In this document: one piece after another, positions 57,390 through 64,000 of the stretch
How positions within the stretch are numbered: the first letter of the stretch is position 1
Layout of the letters: each line of letters starts with the position of its first letter
Assembly: GCF_000276805.1 (NCBI RefSeq)
Contig: NZ_AKXQ01000009.1
Span: forward strand, 62,001 to 126,000
Direction of reading: 5' to 3'
Source: Moritella dasanensis ArB 0140
Lineage (GTDB): Bacteria; Pseudomonadota; Gammaproteobacteria; Enterobacterales; Moritellaceae
DNA length: 64,000 bases
Position numbers and translations under genes: made by a program
The notes under the pieces: generated by a model
What the model was told of the DNA's origin: nothing
Databases searched by the model: none
The model's input: only the letters and a program-made list of their open reading frames with translations

Positions 57390-59630
57390 TTAGTTGTTTT
57401 TTAATTCCTTACTCAGTAAATTATGGGTCATACGTTCGGAAAATTGCACGGGGTTAGTTAGATCCATACGACTTAACAGGTGTTCAATTTCAGCCGTTTT
57501 TTGCGTACCAGTAAGACCTTGTAACAATAACTTAAGCTTTCCGTGTTTTGACGTCCCCTTATTCTTCAACGATTTTAAGGCTTTCATCAACTTTAATTCC
57601 GAATCAGTAAAGCTACTGCCTTGTGGATACTCAGGGAATACGCCATGCTGCTTATACTTGTTACAAAGACCAGTTATTGCTTCAGGTAAATTAAGACAAA
57701 ATGCGCTGGGAATTTGGTAATCAGCAGCCACTTTGCCAGCGTCTTTTGCTTGTTGAAGCAATTGTGGCTGGAATCGAGAATCAGAAATTTTAATTAACTC
57801 GGTATAAACAATATGATCGGGTTTGCTGCGTAGATCTGCAATGCCATATTCAGTGATCACAATATCACGTAGCTGACGAGGAATAGTGTTATGCCCATAG
57901 TTGAACAATACGTTGGATTGCAGTTCACCATTGCGTACACACGTACTGCGTAATTTAAGAATCGATCGGGCGTCTTTCATTTGATGAGATTGAGCGACAA
58001 AATTATACTGCCCGCCCACACCACTAACCACCTGACCATTTTCTAAGCCATCCGAGACGACTGAACCATCCAGTGTCACCATCATTGCAGAGTTTAGAAA
58101 GCGAGCTTCTTTACGTTGCATCGCTTTAATTTTTTGATCACCCAAGAAATGATCGTACAGATCATTCACATACTTCACACTTGTCATACAAAACTTAGCA
58201 TGATCTTCTTCAGTCATTTCATTCAGTGCTTTATAAAATGTCTTAGGGCCAATAAAGAAGGCGCCATGCATAACAATACCGCCTTTAAGTTTATCCCCGA
58301 GACAATGCAGCTCAACCCATAAAAGGGCACCTGCTTGACCCAAATCTGTAGTGCAACTTTCGCCATTACTGTATAACCTGTTTTGATACAAAGTGACTGC
58401 CGATTGAAATACCCCGAATTCTTGTAGATAAGCGAGATCCTTCTTGGTTAGTTCGGTTGAAATGGCTTTATGCTTAAGTAATGTGGTGAGTGTATTTATG
58501 CTCACATCAGTCGTTATAACGTCGTCATTCAGCAACGATTGTAATAAAACATCGGAGAAGACTTGGCGAGTTAAGATCCCCGCTCGATACAAATGCATGA
58601 AGCCATCGACCATTAACTCACTGCAACCATATAAACCCCGGCTGAAAATACTTCTATCGCCGACTTTTGCCACGATAGGAAATTTATCTGCAATTTTTAA
58701 ATCATTAAAAATTTCATTATAACCTTCATTATTTTGGTGGCGGAGTAGCAAGCTATAGCTTAGTGCACTACAAAGTGAACCAATGCCAAGCTGCAGTGTT
58801 CCACCGTCTTTAATCAAACTACTCGCATAAAATCCAATCATATGATCTGCGTTTGAAATCGCATCTTCAGGGGTAGCAAATAATGCATAGTCTTTTTCTT
58901 GGCTTTCTAAAATAAAATTAAAGGTATTAGCACTGACTTCGGCATCGTTGCGCATAAATGGCATATTAGAATTAACTTCACCTACACAGACAAACTTTCT
59001 GCCCTCTGCCACCTTTAACTCTTCTAACACAGGGATCATATCTAATGCTAAATCTGAGTTACTGCAAAGGCTATATGTCGTGACATTATCAACTTGTCGC
59101 TCCGCAACAAGTTGCGCAACAACGTTAACACCTTTATCAATTAAATCTCGAACCGCATGGGTATAATTGGTACTTGTGTAATTGAGCTGCTGTGCGTTGT
59201 TTATAAAACTACCCGCTTTAAAGAAGAATTCAAAAACCGTAATATTATCTGGTAACGTTTTGTTTCTAATGTCTTTCATATAATCAAGTTCTTGCACATC
59301 AGCAAAATGACGACTGACAAATGGGGCAAGAAATTTATTTTCAAGATCTGTTTTAGCCCTGGGGATTTCCAACGATATAGCCGTTTCAATTTGTAATGTG
59401 ATACTAGGATCAGCCTTTGCTCGTTGATATAACGCGTTGCTAAACGTAATAGCTTTACCAATTGCTATCGGCAGTCCCAAGACAATATGGTTTCCAACTT
59501 CAGCAAGTACCGCATCAACTAATTTCTCAACATCATTTAATCTAACAGCGTCAGGTTTACTGGTGGCTTTATTTGAATTAAAAACTGGTTTATCTGATAT
59601 TTTTTTGGCTTCAATGTCTAATACAGGCAT
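57390..59630 (-). CDS. Acetyl-CoA hydrolase/transferase family protein, long form (746 aa)
   Basis: CoA-transferase family enzyme. Family features are IVLGLPIAIGKAITFSNALY in the N-domain, DGGTLQLGIGSLCSAL, VVSGVGGQYNFVAQSHQMKDAR and the C-terminal catalytic Glu region VITEYGIADLRSKP. The protein is much longer than usual relatives (about 430-640 aa), with an extra middle segment (about residues 300-480) and a C-terminal helix-rich tail. The ATG at 59630 has AAGGA at seven bases; the upstream GTG at 59636 does not fit. It probably moves CoA between acetyl-CoA and another acid or hydrolyses it; the substrate is uncertain. Divergent from the lipoamide-dehydrogenase-like gene. Confidence 0.85.
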   Translation of the reverse strand: MPVLDIEAKKISDKPVFNSNKATSKPDAVRLNDVEKLVDAVLAEVGNHIVLGLPIAIGKAITFSNALYQRAKADPSITLQIETAISLEIPRAKTDLENKFLAPFVSRHFADVQELDYMKDIRNKTLPDNITVFEFFFKAGSFINNAQQLNYTSTNYTHAVRDLIDKGVNVVAQLVAERQVDNVTTYSLCSNSDLALDMIPVLEELKVAEGRKFVCVGEVNSNMPFMRNDAEVSANTFNFILESQEKDYALFATPEDAISNADHMIGFYASSLIKDGGTLQLGIGSLCSALSYSLLLRHQNNEGYNEIFNDLKIADKFPIVAKVGDRSIFSRGLYGCSELMVDGFMHLYRAGILTRQVFSDVLLQSLLNDDVITTDVSINTLTTLLKHKAISTELTKKDLAYLQEFGVFQSAVTLYQNRLYSNGESCTTDLGQAGALLWVELHCLGDKLKGGIVMHGAFFIGPKTFYKALNEMTEEDHAKFCMTSVKYVNDLYDHFLGDQKIKAMQRKEARFLNSAMMVTLDGSVVSDGLENGQVVSGVGGQYNFVAQSHQMKDARSILKLRSTCVRNGELQSNVLFNYGHNTIPRQLRDIVITEYGIADLRSKPDHIVYTELIKISDSRFQPQLLQQAKDAGKVAADYQIPSAFCLNLPEAITGLCNKYKQHGVFPEYPQGSSFTDSELKLMKALKSLKNKGTSKHGKLKLLLQGLTGTQKTAEIEHLLSRMDLTNPVQFSERMTHNLLSKELKNN

Positions 59631-60159
59631 TATCACATCCTTTAATAAGCGGCAATATTAGGCTTCCATAAAATACCTAATTAGTATAATGCTAGGACTA
59701 ATCAAACATAACAGCAAGTCATATTTAGAGTAAAAGCTTCACGCTTGTTTCAAAAACGTTGATAACAGAATGTTACACCTTAGTTAATGAATCATTTGTG
59801 TTTAAGGTGCTGTTTTTGAGATAAAAGTGAGAGTAATACCTTCAAATGGGATGAAAATAAAACATTCATACATACACGATAAATAATTGATTTAAATCAG
59901 ATAAAATAAATCAACCAAGTGGTAGTCTATTGAAGGTATGCGCTGACAACCTGAGTTAATCAACTTCATCGTTCAACTAATTTCCAAATAATTTATTAAA
60001 ATCTACTTAAATTTAACTATTCAGCATACTTATCTGTTATTGATATGCATATGAGCATAATCATATTGCGACATGGATAACAAATAACAGGGTAACACCT
60101 ATAAATAGGTATTAACCATGTGTTAAATTATTACTTTCTTCGTGCTAACGAGAGTTGCT
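59631..60159. promoter_or_regulatory. Divergent control region with FNR-like site
   Basis: About 530 bases between two divergent genes, no coding content seen. TTGATTTAAATCAG at 59888-59901 matches nine of ten fixed positions of the FNR consensus and lies midway, so anaerobic control of either gene is possible. Confidence 0.45.
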
Positions 60160-61185
60160 ATGAAAGCAATAACACAACCACATAAAGTCGAAACGACGAT
60201 AGTCCGAACTCACGCCCTACTCCATATGGCTAAATCAATTCACAGTATTCGAGGTGCAAATTCACAAGGTGTTAGCTACTGCGAACCGACCATCGACCTT
60301 GCTGCCATCCAACATAAACTCGACCAGCTAGAATGTCTATATTACTTTAATAGTCAGCGTTATGTGGGCAGCCAAAATAGTGTAGTTAAAACAAATGAAA
60401 AAAAACAAGATAATAATGTTCTTAAACTAGCGCCTAACAAGCTCGTTTGGCATTATAATGAAGCCATCTCCCTGCCCTTTATTCCTGCTAAACTGGCTGT
60501 TGTTGGTGCAGGTATTGCGGCGATTGAAATAGCGACTATCTACCAAGCTTTAGGCGCAACGGTTGATATCATCATTACTGGCGATGATGTATTCCCAGAG
60601 TTAGACAAAGACATCAATAAAACCTTTCAGCGTTATGTGAAACGGCTTTTCAAAATCAAACCCCAAGCAGAAATCAGTGCTTTTAATTTCATTGATAACC
60701 AAGTGCAGTTATCGGTCACGAGTAAAAAGAAGGCATTACCAGACTGCCTTTATGATGCGGTATTTATCGCAGACACTGACGATACCGATTCGCAACATGA
60801 TCGATTAACTCGGCCCTTTATGGCCACCAGCTTTCCGACTGTTGTATGGTTAGGCTGGACAGAAACGCAATTAGCCAGTAGTACGTTAAATTACCAGGTG
60901 ATTAATCTGCCTTGGCGCGCTCTCGGTCGCGCTAATACAGACGTCAACACCAATGGCATAACCAAGTTAATCTTTAATACCGATGACCACACGTTAATTG
61001 GTGGTGGCATGATAGGTAACAATGCTGATGAGATATTTGGTGAGGTGTGTTTAGCCATACACAACAAGTTTACAGCCAACAATATTGCGCATACCGTGCA
61101 TGCGCATCCAACCTTGCATGAATCAATATTGTTAGCTGCTGAAATGTATCTTGGCACTGCCACGGATGTACTGAACGAAGCATAA
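60160..61185 (+). CDS. Lipoamide-dehydrogenase-like protein lacking the FAD/redox domain
   Basis: A 341-aa relative of dihydrolipoamide dehydrogenase. It has the NAD-binding motif KLAVVGAGIAAIEIATIYQALGATV near residue 116 and a C-terminal interface domain with TLIGGGMIGNNADEIFGEVCLA and the AHPTLHES segment containing the catalytic His-Glu of E3. The N-terminal FAD-binding GxGxxG and the redox CxxxxC are absent; a region like the E3 helix after the redox centre (GVSYCEPTIDLAAIQHKL) opens the protein. The start is the ATG at 60160, with GAGAG nearby. It may be a derived non-redox protein or the remnant of an E3 gene; the intact frame argues for function. It is followed by the convergent MocR gene. 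Confidence 0.75.
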   Translation: MKAITQPHKVETTIVRTHALLHMAKSIHSIRGANSQGVSYCEPTIDLAAIQHKLDQLECLYYFNSQRYVGSQNSVVKTNEKKQDNNVLKLAPNKLVWHYNEAISLPFIPAKLAVVGAGIAAIEIATIYQALGATVDIIITGDDVFPELDKDINKTFQRYVKRLFKIKPQAEISAFNFIDNQVQLSVTSKKKALPDCLYDAVFIADTDDTDSQHDRLTRPFMATSFPTVVWLGWTETQLASSTLNYQVINLPWRALGRANTDVNTNGITKLIFNTDDHTLIGGGMIGNNADEIFGEVCLAIHNKFTANNIAHTVHAHPTLHESILLAAEMYLGTATDVLNEA

Positions 61186-61213
61186 CCGTGATAACGGTAA
61201 GGAATCGACTCGC

Positions 61214-62647
61214 TTATTTCACGGCAACATTGGCGTTAATCAATTCACACAAAATAACCAGCTTAGCCCTTAACGCCAGGGCTTCTGCTTGTTGGTCAGG
61301 CGTGTCTTTTTCATTCGCCACGATTGGCCAGCCAATGTTTAACCTAAGACAGTTTTGATAATATTCAAGCGTGGTAAATTCACCTCCAGCACGGAATGGC
61401 ACATCTTGCTTTAAGGCTTCGCTAAAGACGGTTTGACTGTGCATATTTTCGAGCTGTAACCAGATAACCATACCGCCTTCGGCAACACTTATCTTGGTAT
61501 TTTCAGGCAGTAATTCTCGTAGCACACTGTGGTACTGTCGCGCATGGGCTGCTAATGTGGTGGTTAACTTCTTCAAGTGTTTGGCATATTGTCCAGTATT
61601 AATAAACTCGCACACCGTATGCTGGACGATATTATTAACGCCAAAAAATTGCACATTACGCAACTGTAAATACGCATCAAAAAATCGACCAGGTTCACAC
61701 CACCCCAAACGATACCCCGCCGCAATGGTTTTCGATACCGAGCTACACCACAATACCCAACCCGACTTATCCCAATATTTAATCGGTAACGGTGTGGTAT
61801 GCGAATAACTTAGTTCCAAGTAGATATCATCTTCAATCACAGGGACTTGGTAACGCTGGGCAAGCTCGGCAATACCTTGTTTCTGTTGATTGCTCAAACA
61901 AAAACCTTGTGGATTGATATGGTTGGCACTGAATAGGCAAGCAGCGATACGTTTGCCGTGAAGTAGCGCTTCAAGTTGCACTAAATCAAGCTGAGCGTTG
62001 TAACAAGGGATCTCAACCACCAACCTACCCATGTTCTCTAATAAGTTCAGCAATCCACTAAAACAAGGTGATGATACAGCAATGCTATCCCCTGGATTCG
62101 TGGTGATTTCGATGGCACTGCGAACGGCATCTATACAGCCATTAGTGATCACTAAATTATCAGCTTTTAACGGAAAGTGTTGTTGTGTAAAGTGCCCGGC
62201 TAATGCAGTTCGCAATGCAATATCACCTTGATAATCGGGATAAGCAAACAGTTCTGCACCTGCACGCAGACTCGCACGGCGTAAACAGCGACTCAAGGTA
62301 TCTTGAGGTAATAACTCAACAGGCAGCTGCGCGGTATAAAATGGACCACGTAACCCTTGGTCAATGGATTGGCTGGTTTTTGGCTTACTAATTTGCGCAT
62401 TAAATTGGGGGTATATCGGCGTGCTTTGTTTATTCAGCGGCTGAGTAATAAAGTAACCAATTTGTGGTTTTGCATGTAACCAGCCTAAATCGAGTAAACG
62501 CTGATAGCAGTTATTGGCGGTAGTCATGCTCACTTCATGTAGCTGCGTAAACTGTCTTAACGACGGCATGCGTTGGTCGACAAGTAATACCCCCTTGTCT
62601 ATATCGTTAATAATATTATCCGAAATTGTAATGTAACGCGCTGCCAT
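61214..62647 (-). CDS. MocR-type transcriptional regulator (GntR HTH plus aminotransferase domain)
   Basis: A 477-aa regulator. The N-terminal winged helix (ITISDNIINDIDKGVLL, then RMPSLRQFTQLHEVSMTTANNCYQRLLDLGWL) is of the GntR type. Residues 90 onward form a fold-I PLP aminotransferase domain: VITNGCIDAVRSAI, SPCFSGLLNLLE, PVIEDDIYLEL and the PLP lysine in CSSVSKTIAAGYRLGW. Members use PLP or an amino acid as effector. It is divergent from an EamA transporter, a pairing often seen where the MocR protein controls the exporter. Confidence 0.92.
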   Translation of the reverse strand: MAARYITISDNIINDIDKGVLLVDQRMPSLRQFTQLHEVSMTTANNCYQRLLDLGWLHAKPQIGYFITQPLNKQSTPIYPQFNAQISKPKTSQSIDQGLRGPFYTAQLPVELLPQDTLSRCLRRASLRAGAELFAYPDYQGDIALRTALAGHFTQQHFPLKADNLVITNGCIDAVRSAIEITTNPGDSIAVSSPCFSGLLNLLENMGRLVVEIPCYNAQLDLVQLEALLHGKRIAACLFSANHINPQGFCLSNQQKQGIAELAQRYQVPVIEDDIYLELSYSHTTPLPIKYWDKSGWVLWCSSVSKTIAAGYRLGWCEPGRFFDAYLQLRNVQFFGVNNIVQHTVCEFINTGQYAKHLKKLTTTLAAHARQYHSVLRELLPENTKISVAEGGMVIWLQLENMHSQTVFSEALKQDVPFRAGGEFTTLEYYQNCLRLNIGWPIVANEKDTPDQQAEALALRAKLVILCELINANVAVK

Positions 62648-62832
62648 GTTCTCTCTTCCCTATCAATTGGAACGATGTCGATTAAACCAACCTTGTTTAC
62701 TAAACCCTTTATCAAATCCTTTACCGAACCCTTTACAAAACAACTGTACCCTAAAAATAAGTAAAAAGTGCATCTGTTTATTATTTAGCAACACGACATA
62801 CTAGTCAAACACTAAAACGACGAGGTATGATT

Positions 62833-63807
62833 ATGAACGAAAAGTTAATATCACCTAAGCACGGAAGTGCTTTATCACCTACATACGGAAAAGTAATATC
62901 ACCGATTCACTTAATCATCATTGTCGCGATAACGTGTTTATGGGGCTTTAATTTCTCTGTTATCAAGGCCGGTGTCGACAACATAGATCCCTACGTCTTA
63001 ACCGGATTACGTTTCACCTTTGCCGCATTTCCGGCGATCCTATTTGTGCGTAAGCCTGATGTAAGTTGGTTCTATATTGCACTCTATGGCATCATTTTTG
63101 GTGTTGGGGTATGGGGCATGATGTCGATGTCTATATATACCGGCTTATCTGCAGGCATAGCCAGTATCATCTTAGAATTAAGTGCTTTCATTAGTGTGCT
63201 GATGGGCGTAATTTTTCTAAAAGAACGAATCAGTACCAGTCTCAAAATTGGTCTGGCCTTGTCCTTAGTTGGGCTGGTTTTTATTGCCAATATTACTGAC
63301 GGCTCAGTTACCTTGGTGGGCTTTATATTTGCATTCATTGGGGCAATAGGCTTTAGTAGCATTAGCTTAATGGTTAAAAAGCTGGCGATTAAAGATATGT
63401 TTGCGTTTGTGGCCTGGTCTTGTCTGTTTGCACCACTGCCGTTGTTTGCAATGGCATATTTAGTCAATGGCGTTAATCTTTATGACGAATTAACCACCTC
63501 ACTCAACTCAACTGCATTCGCCTCGGTATTATTTCAGGCTTATCCAACAACGCTATTAGGCTATTGGGTATGGAATAAAATGCTGATTAAGTATCCGCTC
63601 AGCGTGATGAGTCCGTTTAAACTATTAGTGCCAATCTTTGCATTATTGGGGTCTGTTATTTTCTATGATGAGCAATTAGAAATAAACAAAATAATTGCGT
63701 TTTCATTGATTATGGCAGGTGTAGTAGTACCACTGATAGTACCTTTAATCACACCGTTACTAGCACCTTTTATGAAGTCACTAAGACTGAAAATAAAATC
63801 GCAGTAA
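62833..63807 (+). CDS. EamA/DMT family transporter
   Basis: Inner-membrane drug/metabolite transporter with ten helices in two EamA repeats: IHLIIIVAITCLWGFNFSVIKAG opens the first, VTLVGFIFAFIGAIGFSSISLMVKKL the second, and SPFKLLVPIFALLGSVIFYDE closes the last. The ATG at 62833 has GAGG at seven bases; an ATG at 62827 is in frame. 324 aa. Probably exports amino acids or similar metabolites under control of the adjacent divergent MocR regulator. Confidence 0.92.
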   Translation: MNEKLISPKHGSALSPTYGKVISPIHLIIIVAITCLWGFNFSVIKAGVDNIDPYVLTGLRFTFAAFPAILFVRKPDVSWFYIALYGIIFGVGVWGMMSMSIYTGLSAGIASIILELSAFISVLMGVIFLKERISTSLKIGLALSLVGLVFIANITDGSVTLVGFIFAFIGAIGFSSISLMVKKLAIKDMFAFVAWSCLFAPLPLFAMAYLVNGVNLYDELTTSLNSTAFASVLFQAYPTTLLGYWVWNKMLIKYPLSVMSPFKLLVPIFALLGSVIFYDEQLEINKIIAFSLIMAGVVVPLIVPLITPLLAPFMKSLRLKIKSQ

Positions 63808-63827
63808 TTGAAACAGAATATCTGACC

Positions 63828-64000
63828 TCACTCAGCATTAATTTCAATTAATGCTGAGTGTTTATCAGTCTTTCGCTCTGTAGTATCGGCACAATAACCG
63901 CTGTTACATTGCTGCGTACAAGGTTTAGAACAATGCACGCGTTTGTTACAACTCCATAAACACAACTGCCAAACTTGCTGCTTAGATTCAGCATCTAAAC
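63828..64000 (-). CDS. C-terminal end of a cysteine-rich protein (cut at window edge)
   Basis: The final 57 codons of a leftward gene whose start is beyond the window. The tail contains closely spaced cysteines (QLCLWSCNKRVHCSKPC then TQQCNSGYC) and ends KTDKHSALIEINAE. The Cys spacing suggests a metal- or cluster-binding tail, but I cannot name the family. A 13-bp stem hairpin overlaps its last codons. Confidence 0.6.
   Translation of the reverse strand, partial: LDAESKQQVWQLCLWSCNKRVHCSKPCTQQCNSGYCADTTERKTDKHSALIEINAE
63829..63860. terminator. Hairpin between EamA gene and the cysteine-rich gene
   Basis: CACTCAGCATTAA (63829-63841) pairs perfectly with TTAATGCTGAGTG (63848-63860) around a 6-base loop, 22 bases after the EamA stop. 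It lies inside the coding end of the convergent gene, so one hairpin may serve both transcripts. Confidence 0.7.

Noticed and set aside
1-64000. CRISPR arrays, tRNA or rRNA genes and intact insertion sequences
   Set aside because: No regularly spaced repeats, cloverleaf sequences, rRNA segments or transposase frames with terminal repeats were seen on reading.

Overview
The window is AT-rich chromosomal DNA of a marine gammaproteobacterium. The gene families (norspermidine synthesis, NrfABCD nitrite reductase, several dCACHE chemoreceptors, marine-type sphingomyelinase) and the order of housekeeping genes fit a relative of Moritella, Shewanella, Psychromonas or Vibrio. Moritella-like is my best guess, but it is inferred from gene content only. 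I saw no rRNA, tRNA, CRISPR array or intact insertion sequence.

Left edge (1-8.9 kb) is an accessory island. A leftward three-gene operon encodes a Ycf46-like AAA ATPase, an Upf1/DNA2-like SF1 helicase of 1129 aa, and a third large protein cut by the window edge. Beside it are a gene-poor stretch, a small AlpA-like regulator and a P4-type tyrosine integrase abutting sbcB. The layout resembles a mobile defence-type or nucleic-acid-processing cassette that I cannot match to a named system.

8.9-23.8 kb is mostly core: sbcB, asmA, dcd, udk, mrp, metG, rlmI and cdd, plus a YjiH-type membrane protein lying between asmA and dcd, an IPNS-like oxygenase and a DsbA-like lipoprotein. 24-31.5 kb holds three tandem 637-aa chemoreceptors, with the vestigial tail of another copy between the second and third, and an EAL-domain gene. 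31.6-37.2 kb is a four-gene leftward norspermidine operon (ddc, carboxynorspermidine dehydrogenase, nspC, dat).

37.6-49.2 kb is mixed: an AlkC-type DNA glycosylase, a SUKH protein, a MYG1 exonuclease, an ABC exporter-like protein whose nucleotide-binding motifs have all degenerated and which carries a cNMP-binding-like domain, an alpha/beta hydrolase, an NnrU protein, a sphingomyelinase translationally coupled to a lipase-chaperone-like protein, and a DUF368 polyprenyl-phosphate transporter.

49.3-57.4 kb is the respiratory nitrite ammonification locus: nrfBCDEXF leftward, nrfA divergent, nrfG convergent with nrfA. NrfCD pass quinol electrons to the pentahaem NrfB and then to NrfA; NrfEFG/X attach haem, including to the CWSCK active-site motif. 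57.4-64 kb holds a long acetyl-CoA hydrolase/transferase, a divergent lipoamide-dehydrogenase-like protein lacking its FAD/redox domain, a MocR regulator divergent from an EamA transporter, and the tail of a cysteine-rich protein.
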